A DNA stretch of 64,000 nucleotides from Deinococcus sp045062605 (GCF_045062605.1 NZ_JBJGDW010000017.1:1-64000); one strand, 5' to 3'; counted from the stretch's first letter, positions 1-10,800 are shown. Notes: generated by a model not told the origin, from the letters alone. Numbers and translations are program-made.

Positions 1-713
1 CGGCTGGACAGGCGAAGATGCCTTCAGAATGCATCTCGCCTCCTTCAGTCTCTGAATCTCAACCCGCACAACTGGTTTCTACAACCGTCATCGTCGTCAC
101 TCAGCATTAGGCTACTGGTCCCCGGCAGCCTTTGAGAAGTAAGCCATCATCTCGAACTGAGCTTTCACCGAACCTCTGAGAGATTAATATGGTGCCGGGA
201 GATCGGGGTGATTAGAGCTATGCTGCTTGTGTGCAGCCTGGATCCAGCATAAAAACCCCACTATTGAGGGGGGCGACGGGTTGGATTCAAAAAACCGTGG
301 AGACCGTCTTGTTACGTCCCCATTGATCTTTTTGTGTGATGCTCCTGTAGTTGGGTTCCCTCAGGGCGATTCGCGCACATACGTGCTTGTAGATCGCGGC
401 CTGTACTTTGGACCTGCTTCTTGGAGGCACCTTGCTTCCTGGCACCCAGATATCCTCCTATTGTAATCTGATACGCAGACAAAAATATGTGAAAAATTCT
501 ATATTGCCCGAGAACCCAGACAGGCGTTCGTCTCCACTGACACAACACAAACATGGGAGGCGATGAGCCTCGTCTCTAATACGGTCACCTGATGAGACGG
601 GAGGAGCTAGTGGTGAGACCGACCCGTGAAGGGGTCGCTATGTCAATCTATCAGCTCTCTACCCGCCTACTTCAACCACATTCCTGCGCCCATTTTTCTC
701 GGGAAGGCCGTCT
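1..713. other. Leading region with no supportable gene
   Basis: Short open frames occur on both strands, but none has a convincing ribosome binding site, the codon pattern of the neighbouring genes or a recognisable domain. The stretch is less GC-rich than the genes around it. An imperfect inverted repeat lies near 567-606 (CCTCGTCTC against GAGACGGGAGG) and could be a leader structure ahead of the polysaccharide synthase. I see no known riboswitch core. The region probably holds the promoter and leader of the gene at 714. Confidence 0.5.
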
Positions 714-1931
714 GTGATCCTTTCGCTTCAGGTGCTGGTGGCCCTGCTGCTTTTCAAAGCGGCCCTTACAATTGTTCTGGCCTTCACTCACTCGCGTACG
801 CAGCGCTTAGGCTCCCAGCGACATGACACGCAGCCTCTACCGGGTGTGAGCGTCATGATCGCTGCCTACAACGAGGAGGTAGGCATCGCTGACACCTTGA
901 GGTCAATCCTGTCCCAGGATGTGCCCCAACTTCAAGTAATTGTAGTGGACGACGGCTCCACGGACCGCACGGCCGAGATTGCCCGATCTTTCGCCGATCA
1001 GGACGAGCGCATCATGGTGTTGCAACAGGCCAATGGTGGCAAAGCCCGCGCCCTGAACAACGCGATTGACCATCTTTTGCACCCTGTGGCAGTCAGCGTG
1101 GACGCTGATTCTGCGTTGGCCCCAGGGGCGCTGGCTGCTCTGGCGCGTCACTTCCATGACCCCCAGGTGGGTGCCGTCGCTGGCGACGTGCGCGTGGCTG
1201 GACCGGCGACGTTGCTGAGCAGTGTCCAGTACCTGGAATACACCGTGGGTCAACAGATGGAAAAGCGGGCGCAGGACATGCTGGGGGCCATCTGCGTGGT
1301 GCCTGGCGCCGCCGGCGCATTCCGCAGTGACGCCCTGCGCGTACTTCGCTACAGCCATGACACCCTCACGGAGGACATGGACCTGACGGTAAGTTTGGCC
1401 GCAGCCGGGTACCATGTGCGGTTCGAGCCTGCGGCCATCAGTTACACAGAGCCGCCCGTCACGATCCAGAACCTCTGGCGTCAGCGTATGCGCTGGATGT
1501 ACGGCACGTTTCAGGTGATGGGCAAGTATCGCCACCAGTTATTCTGCCGCCGGAGTGGCCGTTTGGGCTGGCTGACCCTCCCCTACGTGCTGCTGTATGG
1601 GTTGATTCTGGGCGGCGTGGGACCATTGTTGGATCTTTTCACTGTTTACATGCTTTTCCACCACGCCAGTGAGTTGGTGGTCCCTCTGCTCCTGAACCTT
1701 GGTGCCGACTTCACGGTGGCCGGCGCAGCCCTGGCCCTGGGACGTCAAGGGGCGCACGCGTTGCTGCTGACCCCCGCACAGCGATTGTTCATGCGACCTT
1801 TCGTGTCCCTGGTGGTGCTCATGACCTGCGTCATGTTCCTTAGACACCGTAACGTGAGCTGGAACAAACTCCCGCGTGTTGGCTTGCAGATGATCCAACC
1901 ACAACAAGCCCACAAGACTGCGGGAGACTGA
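714..1931 (+). CDS. Processive GT2 glycosyltransferase, PgaC/IcaA-like
   Basis: Predicted membrane-bound family 2 glycosyltransferase of 405 residues that would polymerise a beta-linked polysaccharide, of poly-N-acetylglucosamine type, and pass it out through the inner membrane. A first membrane segment covers about residues 3-24. The catalytic domain carries DDGS (79-82), DAD (130-132), TEDMD (219-223) and QRMRW (257-261, the QxxRW motif of processive enzymes). Further hydrophobic segments follow from about residue 285. The GTG start is preceded by GGGAAGG. The next gene begins 1 base after the stop, so the two are probably co-transcribed. The nucleotide sugar cannot be read from sequence; hyaluronan or another beta-glycan is possible. 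No PgaA, B or D homologue is seen. Confidence 0.8.
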   Translation: MILSLQVLVALLLFKAALTIVLAFTHSRTQRLGSQRHDTQPLPGVSVMIAAYNEEVGIADTLRSILSQDVPQLQVIVVDDGSTDRTAEIARSFADQDERIMVLQQANGGKARALNNAIDHLLHPVAVSVDADSALAPGALAALARHFHDPQVGAVAGDVRVAGPATLLSSVQYLEYTVGQQMEKRAQDMLGAICVVPGAAGAFRSDALRVLRYSHDTLTEDMDLTVSLAAAGYHVRFEPAAISYTEPPVTIQNLWRQRMRWMYGTFQVMGKYRHQLFCRRSGRLGWLTLPYVLLYGLILGGVGPLLDLFTVYMLFHHASELVVPLLLNLGADFTVAGAALALGRQGAHALLLTPAQRLFMRPFVSLVVLMTCVMFLRHRNVSWNKLPRVGLQMIQPQQAHKTAGD

Positions 1932-1932
1932 C

Positions 1933-2469
1933 GTGCTCCGCGCAGTATTCCCATCTGTCGGCTGGCTGGCGCTGTTGACTGTCAGCACCGCGCTGGCCCT
2001 GCAAGGTCACAGCAACCCCAGTATAACCGGCCCACAGACGCTGGCTGAGACCACCGTGACCCGCAGCGTCTTAACTACGGATGGGCACGATGTGGGTCCA
2101 GTGCGGGTCACAGTGTCGCTTCTGCGCGAGGCTTCAGGAGTGCGCTTTCAGGCCACCTGGGGGTACGATCTAGCCTTTCCGGCGGTCGCCAGCGGTCAGC
2201 TCACGCTGCTTGGGCGTGACGGGCAGACGCTTGCGCGTGGTAACCCCCGGCAACTGGCCACCCTCCGTGCAAATGCCCCCCAAGCTACGCTGACTACACC
2301 TTTCGTGGACGTGTCTAAAGAACAGTCGGGCGAACTGTGCGGACAGGCGGATCTGAACGTCTGGTACGATTTCCAGACTGATGATGCATCTCCTCGCCCT
2401 CCTGGCACACCCGCCCTGACGCCCACCACCTTCCACGTGCGTGTGTGCACATCAGACCAGGGCAGGTGA
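1933..2469 (+). CDS. Secreted protein of unknown function
   Basis: This 178-residue protein starts at GTG, 1 base after the glycosyltransferase stop. The N-terminus has a signal-peptide pattern: one Arg, then a hydrophobic core with WLALLTVSTALAL, and probable cleavage near residue 23. The mature part looks beta-rich with no domain I recognise. It has two cysteines late in the chain, near residues 136 and 172, which could form a disulfide. From its position it may be a periplasmic accessory to polysaccharide synthesis; that is inference only. Confidence 0.6.
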   Translation: MLRAVFPSVGWLALLTVSTALALQGHSNPSITGPQTLAETTVTRSVLTTDGHDVGPVRVTVSLLREASGVRFQATWGYDLAFPAVASGQLTLLGRDGQTLARGNPRQLATLRANAPQATLTTPFVDVSKEQSGELCGQADLNVWYDFQTDDASPRPPGTPALTPTTFHVRVCTSDQGR

Positions 2470-2632
2470 TTGACCAGCCGACTTCACCTCAGCTCGCGAT
2501 CTGCCGGATCACAGCCCGGCAACTGCGGAGTTGGGCCGTATGGGAAGTCTCTGGGACATCGTATTCGCCGAGCAATTTCTCGTTTTTTCTGTCAGACCAT
2601 CAGGTCCGCCGGATCACCACAAGGAGTCTTCT

Positions 2633-3478
2633 ATGTACACTCACCTCCGTTTTGCCAGCACACTTTTGATCCTGACCGCCGCTCTTTCTGCTTGTAGTGG
2701 CTCCAGCCCGGTTAGCCCGCCCAGCCCACCCGAAAATGCTCCCGGCCCAATAGCAAGTGCTCCCAGCCAGCCCGAACCCACTGCGCCTCCGATTGCGTCT
2801 GGCCCCGCAGGTCTGTGGACCGAAACGTTTGACCGCCTCGACCTTGCCCGTTGGATTCCTTCCAGTCAGGGTGGCTTTTGGCAGCACCCTGGGCTGACAG
2901 GCACTTTCCAGGCCGATAACGCCTACGTGGACGGTAAGGGCCACCTTGTTCTCGCTTTGAAGGTGCAAAGTTGTGGGGCTGGCCTGTGTGCCCAGGCTGC
3001 AGAGATCCAGAGTGCCCAGCGTTTCGGCTTCGGTCGGTACACCTACCGCATGCGCGCGGCCAGCACCAGTGCCAATCCCACCGAAGTTGGCCGAGTGCCT
3101 TCTGGAAATGTCACCGCAGCATTCAGCTACATGGACAATGGCACCAGCGAGATCGACATCGAAATCGAAGGCAACCATCCGGAAACCCTTCACGCCGTCG
3201 TCTGGAAAGGGCGCACGCAGAAAAGTTACGCACCGATCTCCACAGGGACCACACTGGGCCAGGGTTTCCACACCTACAGCTACGAGTGGCGGCCTGACCG
3301 GATCACGTACTTCCTGGACGGTGCCCGCGTCTGGGAAACCACCCAGAATATCCCGCAGGACCCGGCACATATCATGTTTAATATCTGGCCTACCATCAGT
3401 GACGGTTGGGGCGGCCAGGCGACAATCGGCACCGTCTATATGCTCGTTGACTCTGTGGCCTTTGAGCCGCTGCCCTGA
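2633..3478 (+). CDS. GH16 beta-glucanase-like lipoprotein
   Basis: Predicted glycoside hydrolase family 16 enzyme of 281 residues, exported and lipid-anchored. The start at 2633 is chosen because AAGGAG precedes it and because it begins a lipoprotein signal ending in L-S-A-C (lipid Cys21). A Pro/Ser/Ala-rich linker (about 22-58) leads to the jelly-roll domain. The signature E-I-D-I-E places the nucleophile at Glu173, Asp175 and acid/base Glu177. The family cuts beta-1,3, beta-1,3-1,4 or related glycans. Directly downstream of a polysaccharide synthase it may trim or release the polymer. An open frame continues 34 codons upstream of this start, but it lacks a ribosome binding site and would bury the signal peptide. 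Confidence 0.85.
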   Translation: MYTHLRFASTLLILTAALSACSGSSPVSPPSPPENAPGPIASAPSQPEPTAPPIASGPAGLWTETFDRLDLARWIPSSQGGFWQHPGLTGTFQADNAYVDGKGHLVLALKVQSCGAGLCAQAAEIQSAQRFGFGRYTYRMRAASTSANPTEVGRVPSGNVTAAFSYMDNGTSEIDIEIEGNHPETLHAVVWKGRTQKSYAPISTGTTLGQGFHTYSYEWRPDRITYFLDGARVWETTQNIPQDPAHIMFNIWPTISDGWGGQATIGTVYMLVDSVAFEPLP

Positions 3479-3924
3479 ATACCCCCCAACTTGGCCGGAT
3501 TCATTCACAGGGGATTGGGTTCCAAGTCGATTCTGTTGGCAAAATCAAGATCTTCTGTAAGGGTGCCCTTCGTCGAGACCGCACGAGAGATGCGGACCGT
3601 CTCGTTGGAATTTAATTCCACCAGGGGGTTTTGGTGACAATTGACCCCACCGTGCGAGTGTGCAGGGATTGCCACTGAATTTGCCAATGGAAGCAAGGTT
3701 TTTATCTTGGCTGAGTCCAAGCGTAAAGATGGGCGACAAAAGGGTGTGCAAACTCCCATCAGCCCATTGCCTTTTTTGGCTTACATTCTAGCCTGGCGTG
3801 ACCACTGACGGACACGTACTCACGGGAAGCCCTCTGGGCGCTGCTTCTTACAGGTATGATCTGTGAGCGTGAGTGTATCCTGGCTCATTCAGATCGGCAC
3901 TGTTCCCACCGCTTCAGACCCACG
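3479..3924. other. Intergenic stretch without a recognised gene
   Basis: This lies between the GH16 gene and repeat copy A. A reverse-strand frame at 3505-3759 (84 residues) has no ribosome binding site or recognised domain and I do not call it. The base composition is lower in GC than the genes, which would fit a decayed insertion, but no transposase fragment can be identified. Confidence 0.4.
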
Positions 3925-4137
3925 CATACGGATTCCGTTTGTTTCATTAACAACCCGGAACAGTTCCAGTATTCTGACTCTACGCCCGGAACACGTTTCT
4001 CTCCTTCTCAATCTCGTCATGAACAGACTGTCGTCGGAAACAGACGCCCATGAGGACGCTATTCCTTTGCAAGCAGCTCTGCGAGTCCCGCGCAGATTCC
4101 CATTGTTTTTGCAAACGGTTCGATTGGAGTCCGTATC
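3925..4137 (+). repeat. Dispersed TIR repeat, copy A (forward)
   Basis: Longest member (213 bp) of a five-copy family. The left end is CATACGGATTCCG; the right end TGGAGTCCGTAT is its near inverted complement. Internal blocks shared with the other copies include CCGGAACA, CTCTACGCCCGGAACAC, TTTCTCTCCTTCTC, CATGAACAGAC, GCCCATGAGGACGCT and GCAAACGGTTCGATTGGAG. It lies upstream of the GT2-GT4 gene. It has no coding capacity and looks like a small non-autonomous mobile element or Deinococcus-type small non-coding repeat. Confidence 0.75.
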
Positions 4138-4360
4138 AACGGCCCAGCCCGCCTGGGGACACCCGGTAGGCCACACTCTACCGCTGTTTCTGGAATCTTG
4201 ATCTTCATTCTGTACCACGATAGCCTGCCCTGCTCACCTGGATCAAAGCGTGTCTTCAGACCTCGGCGCAGACCACTTGGTCTACCTGGCGGGTGATGGC
4301 AGGTCCTTCAAAGGCAGCGCAACCTGGAGAAGCACTTCATGGCCCACGCTAAGGTTTCGT

Positions 4361-6616
4361 ATGCATGATGCCCCACCGGATGGCTGGTCTCCCAACTCCG
4401 CGCCACATGACGAGACCACACCTCTGATCAGCGTGGTGATTCCCACCCACAACCGGCCCGAACTCCTGCTCCGCCGGGGCCTGAAAAGCGCACTTGAACA
4501 GCGTTACCCAAACCTGGAAATCCTGGTGGTCTTGGATGGCCCCGACCCCAGCACGGCAGCGGCGCTCGCAACCGTGGACGACACCCGGCTGCGTGTCCTG
4601 ACTCTGCCGCACAACCAGGGGCCATCGGCAGCCCGCAATTATGGGGTCCAGCACGCGCAAGGCGAGTGGATCGCTTTTCTGGACGATGACGACGTGTGGC
4701 GGCCCGACAAGCTGTTTTGGCAGATGGAACTGGCACAGCGCTCGGCCCACGCCGTCCCCGTGATCCTGAGCGGCTATATCACGCGCACGCCGCACGGGGA
4801 CCGCCTGTCTCCCCCACGCGCCAAGAAAGCCCACGAACGCCTGGGCGATTACATGTTTGACCGCCGTCAGTCAGGAGGCGCGGTTTTCGGCATTCTGGTG
4901 CTGGCTCCCCGACAACTGGTCCTGGACATTCCCTGGCCCGAACACCTGCGCAACAACGAGGACTGGGACTGGCTGCTGCGGGCCGAGGAAGCGCCAGGCG
5001 TGGGCTTTGAGCAGCTTTCCCCAGAAAACGCCTCAACGCTGGCGATTTATTACCTGGGTGAGGACCGGCCCAGCGGCAGTGGGGTGTCGACGTGGCGGCC
5101 CATGCTGGAGTGGGCTCATGGCCACCGCCGCGCTGGGCGGCTGTCAGAGCGGGCCTTCGCCGGGTTTTTACTGGCACAGGTGGTGCCCCGCGCCGTTCGG
5201 GCGAATGACTCCGCCGGCCTGCCCGTCCTGGGAAAGGCGCTGATGTCCACCCGGCCCATCCCTTCTGAACTGGCCAGCTTTAGCAAACACTGGGCGGTGC
5301 CCGCTCCATTGCGGCGCGGACTGCGGCGGTGGCTGAATACCCGCCGCGCCCCGGTCCGACTGGGTCATGTTGGCCAGGACGGTGCGCTGGACTCGGACCC
5401 TCTTGAAGCGTCCATTGCTGCCCTGCCACAAGCGGAACACAAACGTTCTAAAACTGTCAAAATTACCTTCCTGATTGAGACAATGGAATTGCGGGCAGGC
5501 ATGGAACGGGTCACAGCCAGTGTGGCGGGTGGTCTGGCCAGGCTGGGCCTGGACGTGCAGATCCTGACCCTGTGGGGCGAGACCTCGGCCTTTGAACTGC
5601 CTGAAGCGGTTCAGTTGACCTCGCTGGACCTGCCCAGGGGAAACCTGCGGATGCGCACGCAGACCGGCCCGCTGGTGCGTGGAGTCCGGCGTGAGCTGCT
5701 GCGGCGGCGTCCCGACGTCCTCATTACAGTGGACACTTTTCTGGCCGGATTTGCATTTCCCGCCGTTTTGGACCTGCCGATGCTGCGGGTGGCCTGGGAA
5801 CACTTCAATTTCCGCACCGATCTGAACATGCGTTCCCGCCACCTGGCCCGCGTGATCGCCGCTCACCTGGGGCACCACGTGGTCACCCTGACCGGGCAGG
5901 ACCGGGATTGGTGGCGAGCGGCCTTTCCACTCGCCCGCGCGACAGTCACGGCCATCGTCAACCCGCTGCCCCTGGTGCGGCCCGCCCCCAATCCTTACTC
6001 GCCGCAGAATCGTGTGGTGCTGGGCATGGGCCGTTTGACCGATCAGAAGGGCTTTGATCTGTTGCTGCGCGCCTGGGCTGACATCGAAACCGATAGCACG
6101 GAGACCGGAAGCACAGAGTCCAGCGGTTCCGACTGGCAGCTCCAGATTTATGGTACGGGCGCTGAGGAACAGCGTCTGCGTGAGCTGGCCGCAGAATTGA
6201 AACTACGCCGCTGGGAACTGCATTCCCCCACCAGTGACGTTCTGGCGGTTTACCGCGCCGCTGGTATCTATGCCCTCAGTTCCCGGTATGAGGGACTGCC
6301 TATGGTGCTGATGGAGTCGCAGGCATATGGAGTGCCCGCAGTGGCATTTGACTGCCCTACCGGAGCCGCTGAACTGTTGTCGGTGGGAGGTGGGCTGCTG
6401 ATTCCAGTGGGGGACGTTCCTGCGCTCAGCTTGGCCCTGCGTTCTCTGATGTCAAGGCCCGAACTGCGTGAGAATCTCAGTGACCGGGCCTACGCGGGAA
6501 CCAAGCGCTACGATCTGGAGCTGGTTCTAGGTCAATGGCTTAGGCTGCTGGCGACGGGGCGAAGCGGGATGATGGATCAGGATATTCCAGCAGCATCCGG
6601 TGGGTTCCAGGAGTGA
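4361..6616 (+). CDS. Two-domain glycosyltransferase, GT2-GT4 fusion
   Basis: A single chain with two glycosyltransferase modules. From this start it has 751 residues. The N-terminal GT2 module carries the sequence ISVVIPTHNRPELLL and a DDDDVWRPDK metal site. A linker leads to a GT4 (GT-B) module beginning near KITFLIETMELRAGME, with GRLTDQKGFDLLL and the donor-site pattern E-GLPMVLM-E (E-x7-E). The predicted role is to add two sugars in sequence to a surface glycan. I choose ATG 4361 because AAGG lies 7 bases upstream and because the GT2 domain begins soon after it; a GTG at 4250 would add 37 residues of no recognisable character. It stands alone between repeat copies A and B. Confidence 0.8.
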   Translation: MHDAPPDGWSPNSAPHDETTPLISVVIPTHNRPELLLRRGLKSALEQRYPNLEILVVLDGPDPSTAAALATVDDTRLRVLTLPHNQGPSAARNYGVQHAQGEWIAFLDDDDVWRPDKLFWQMELAQRSAHAVPVILSGYITRTPHGDRLSPPRAKKAHERLGDYMFDRRQSGGAVFGILVLAPRQLVLDIPWPEHLRNNEDWDWLLRAEEAPGVGFEQLSPENASTLAIYYLGEDRPSGSGVSTWRPMLEWAHGHRRAGRLSERAFAGFLLAQVVPRAVRANDSAGLPVLGKALMSTRPIPSELASFSKHWAVPAPLRRGLRRWLNTRRAPVRLGHVGQDGALDSDPLEASIAALPQAEHKRSKTVKITFLIETMELRAGMERVTASVAGGLARLGLDVQILTLWGETSAFELPEAVQLTSLDLPRGNLRMRTQTGPLVRGVRRELLRRRPDVLITVDTFLAGFAFPAVLDLPMLRVAWEHFNFRTDLNMRSRHLARVIAAHLGHHVVTLTGQDRDWWRAAFPLARATVTAIVNPLPLVRPAPNPYSPQNRVVLGMGRLTDQKGFDLLLRAWADIETDSTETGSTESSGSDWQLQIYGTGAEEQRLRELAAELKLRRWELHSPTSDVLAVYRAAGIYALSSRYEGLPMVLMESQAYGVPAVAFDCPTGAAELLSVGGGLLIPVGDVPALSLALRSLMSRPELRENLSDRAYAGTKRYDLELVLGQWLRLLATGRSGMMDQDIPAASGGFQE

Positions 6617-6803
6617 CGGAAGCTCGCTGGAAGTACCAGTATCCCTGAACGCGGTGTTTTTCTCCCATTCGCTGTTGAAACCTTTCGACCACGTCTGATC
6701 ACAGCATTTGTCAAAAGAATCGTTGGCTTTTGACCCAATGAAAGGAGCGGATTAGGGCGAGTATCCGGAACTGGCATAGATGCGAAGGAAAGACCGGAGG
6801 CAT

Positions 6804-6940
6804 GATGCAGAATCCGTCTGTTTCATTGACTGACCGGGAAAACGTCTGTACGTCAACTCCACGCCCGGAACACATCCTTCGTCTACCTGCGTTTGCTCGG
6901 ATGTCCATCATTTTGCAAACGATTCAATCGGAGTCTGTAT
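6804..6940 (+). repeat. Dispersed TIR repeat, copy B (forward, short)
   Basis: A 137 bp copy in the tail-to-tail gap between the GT2-GT4 gene and glf. It shares AATCCGTCTGTTTCATT, CTCCACGCCCGGAACAC and TTTTGCAAACGATTCAATCGGAG (split here: TTTTGCAAACGATT then CAATCGGAG) with the others. It lacks the internal block CATGAACAGACGCCCATGAGGACGCT present in copies A, D and E, so it belongs with copy C to a short subtype. Its ends are more diverged than those of copies A and D. Confidence 0.65.
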
Positions 6941-6983
6941 TGTTGTCTGGCACAGTGTTTATAGCGTAACGCTGGACAACAAT
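6939..6983. repeat. 9-bp inverted repeat beside copy B
   Basis: The arms ATTGTTGTC (6939-6947) and GACAACAAT (6975-6983) are exact reverse complements separated by 27 bases, and the left arm touches the right end of copy B. Being in a tail-to-tail intergenic gap it could form a bidirectional terminator stem. No run of T follows, so it could equally be the remains of another small element. Confidence 0.3.
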
Positions 6984-7076
6984 CTCAAAAACCTTCCAAA
7001 GTCCTGAAGCGGAATGTGTCTTAAAAGACGCTTCATGAAGGGCTGTGGCTGAGAGTACGCGGCTTTGCCTTCCTGG

Positions 7077-8220
<1,144 letters not shown>

Positions 8221-8228
<8 letters not shown>

Positions 8229-9384
8229 CGGAACCTGTCAGCAGCGCGTGGGACGCCGGAGTGATGAGGCGGGTGGTGGGGGCGGCGTCCTCAATCAGTT
8301 CGGCCATCTGCGCCCAGGTCCGGTCCCAGGATAGGTCACTGAGGTACTGGTCCGCCCGTTCCTGACGCCGTCCTGCCGCTTTGGTTCCTGCCTCGTCTAG
8401 GACGCCCTTGCAGGCGGCCTCGAAGGCATCTGGACCGTCGGCGATGCGCGCCAGTTCCAGATCGCCGTAAGGGCGGACCACGTCGCGGATGCCGGTGGAG
8501 ACCACGCCGACGCCCGCCGCCAGGTATTCCGGCGTCTTGGTGGGGCTGATGAACTCGGTAGCGGCGTTGCGCGCGAATGGCAGCAGGGCCACGTCCCAGT
8601 AGGCCAGGTAGGCAGGCAACTCGGCGTAACTCTTCATGCCCAAGTAATGGATGTTGGCGGCATGTGGCAGCTCGGCAGGATCGATCTTGACCACCGGCCC
8701 GATCAGCACGAACTGCCACTCCGGCTGACGCCGGGCCACTTCAGCGATCAGGGCCGTGTCGAAGCGCTCGTCGATCACGCCGTAAAAGCCCAGGCGAGGG
8801 CGCGGCAACGCGGCCTGATCCGCCGGGTCCTGCAACCCTTCGCGGGCCTGAGCGAAATGCCCGACGTCCACGCTGGAAGCAAAAGCATGCACGTTGGGAT
8901 GACGCTCGGACTTGGCCTCGTACAGCCGCTGTCCGCCGGTGAACACCACCCCAGCTCGGTCAAAAAGCTGCGCCTCACGCACACGCAGCTCAGGAGGTGC
9001 GCCCCTGAAATTGGCCAATTCGTCCATGCAATCGTAAACCGTGACACGCGGACTTAGCCCCACCGTGACGGGCAGTTCCATTGGGGTATAGACCCACAGA
9101 TCATAGTCCAGCAGGCCCTCGTCCTCCACCAGTTCGCTCAACAGCCGCGCGGTGCGGGCCTGGGACTCGGCGGCGGAAAAGCCGCTCTGGATATGGGGCG
9201 TGCAGACGGTGACCTCGCCCTCCTGCCTGGCTTTCAGGTGATCGCCGTTTTCCCCGAAGACCGGTTCCTCAAAGTAATACACGGCGCGGCTGCGGGCGGC
9301 GCGGGTCATCAGGTGCTGGGGACGCTGAAACACGAAATTCCAGCGCAAATGCGCCAGCACGATCAAGGCGGGACTGATGGCCAT
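8221..9384 (-). CDS. GT-B glycosyltransferase next to glf
   Basis: Predicted retaining glycosyltransferase, 387 residues from ATG 9384. The opening LAHLRWNFVFQRPQHLM is typical of a group of surface-glycan GT-B enzymes. The donor-site region includes FYGVIDERFD, a run with LPAYLAYWDVALLPF, and EFISPTKTPEYLAAG, where the conserved SPTK.PEY.A core sits. An upstream TTG at 9552 keeps the frame open for 56 more codons, but that extension is basic and of low complexity, so ATG 9384 is preferred. No ribosome binding site is clear at either start. It is the first gene of a two-gene operon with glf, divergent from the GT2 gene at 9667. Confidence 0.8.
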
Positions 9385-9666
9385 ACGGGGCCGGATGGAC
9401 GGGTTAGATGGTGGCACGGTGGAATTTCCCCCCAGGGTGCGCGAGGCTAAAGAAAATGGCGGTAAACCCACGGCCCGGTAAACGGTCAGCCTTGCCGCAA
9501 CTCTGCGGCGGCCCCTGACGGTGATCAGCCGAACTATAAAAGGTGCCCGCAAAACACAAACGTGAGATACGCTCAGATTGCATCCCAGATGGACTCTAGC
9601 TAAAGAATCACCCGGCTTGGACTAAATCTAAAATGAGGACCATCCGGCGCTAAGCTGCCTCCACGC

Positions 9667-10800
9667 ATGACGCCGCCGCGCCCTCATCTCTGGCCTCTGA
9701 ATCCCGGTTCTGAACTGCCGCCCACCGTCGTGGCTATCCCAGCGCGCGACGAGGCGGCAGGGATCGGCACGACCTTACGGGCGCTGGACGCGCAGGTGGA
9801 CAGGGACGGGCAGCGATTCCAGAATTTCGGCGTGCTGTTGCTGGTCAACAATTGCTGCGGGGGAACGGCGGCCCGTGCCATGCAGGCCGCGCCGCGAGGA
9901 CTAAAGCTGCGGATAGAGGAAGTCGTCCTGCCCCCCAGTGAGGCCAATGTCGTCGGCGCACGCCGCCGCGCCCTGGACCGCGCCGCCGAACTGGCCGGAG
10001 ACGGCGGCGTGATCGTCAGCACCGACGCCGACACCCGCGCCGCGCCGGACTGGCTGTGGGCGCTGCTTCAGCCGATTCTGGCTGGGGCCAACGCAGCCGC
10101 CGGGAGGATTCTGCTGGATGGGGACGTGGCCGCCCTGCATGAGGAGGTCCGCCGCACCCACCATCTCGACGACCTGTACCGGCTGGCCGCCTGCCAGTTG
10201 GGTGCCCGCCTGAACCCGGACCCCGCCGATCCCTGGCCCAGCCACTGGCAGCACTTTGGCGCGAATCTGGCCCTGAGCGTGCGTGCCTACCGCGCCGTGG
10301 GCGGGGTGCCGCAGGTGCCGTGCTTAGAAGACGTCGCGCTGGTGCGTGAGCTGCGCCGCGCGGACCTGACGCTGCGTCATACCCCCGACGCCCGCGTGTA
10401 CACCAGCGCCCGCCTGTCGGGCCGTGTGGCGGTGGGTCTGTCCACGCAACTGGCCGAATGGCGGCGCGGCCCGCAAGTCTGGCGCGTTCCCGGCGGCGCG
10501 GAAATTGCCGCACTGTCCCAGGCAGAAGCGGGCCTGCGGGCGGCCTATCCGGGCGGCTGGCATCTCCACCTTCCTCACCTGTGGCGGTCTGAGGCTGGGC
10601 TGCTCAGGGCGGCCCTGCACGCGCCCACCCTGGGTCTGGCTCTGGAGGCGGCCCACGCCGCGCGGGAGGCAGGAGACTGGTCTGCCCGGTACCCGCCCGT
10701 TCCCGTGGGGCAGGCACTGGACGAGGTGTGTGGCCTGCTGGATCAGACTGTCGCGCCTGTCCTCTCTGGCCCGTCGCGGGTAAACACATCCAGCCGGTAG
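9667..10800 (+). CDS. GT2-family glycosyltransferase of the PIG-L/NodS-type cluster
   Basis: Glycosyltransferase-like protein of 377 residues with VVAIPARDEAAGIG at the start of the GT-A fold and a DAD metal site in VSTDADTRAAPDW. It has no obvious membrane segment. It is transcribed toward the methyltransferase, and the 3' ends of the two genes overlap by 58 bases, so each stop lies inside the other gene. Glycosyltransferases of this kind recur beside a NodS-like methyltransferase, a PIG-L deacetylase and an acyl-CoA dehydrogenase in other bacteria; that association is from memory of gene neighbourhoods. Acceptor and donor are unknown. Confidence 0.7.
   Translation: MTPPRPHLWPLNPGSELPPTVVAIPARDEAAGIGTTLRALDAQVDRDGQRFQNFGVLLLVNNCCGGTAARAMQAAPRGLKLRIEEVVLPPSEANVVGARRRALDRAAELAGDGGVIVSTDADTRAAPDWLWALLQPILAGANAAAGRILLDGDVAALHEEVRRTHHLDDLYRLAACQLGARLNPDPADPWPSHWQHFGANLALSVRAYRAVGGVPQVPCLEDVALVRELRRADLTLRHTPDARVYTSARLSGRVAVGLSTQLAEWRRGPQVWRVPGGAEIAALSQAEAGLRAAYPGGWHLHLPHLWRSEAGLLRAALHAPTLGLALEAAHAAREAGDWSARYPPVPVGQALDEVCGLLDQTVAPVLSGPSRVNTSSR

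Noticed and set aside
227..554. Open frames on both strands near the left edge (79 and 80 residues)
   Set aside because: No ribosome binding site, no recognisable domain, and they overlap each other on opposite strands.
567..713. Possible riboswitch or c-di-GMP leader before the polysaccharide synthase
   Set aside because: Only a weak inverted repeat is present; none of the conserved cores of known classes could be found.
3505..3759. Reverse-strand frame of 84 residues after the GH16 gene, considered as a transposase remnant
   Set aside because: No transposase motif, no ribosome binding site and no terminal repeats; kept as unexplained intergenic sequence.
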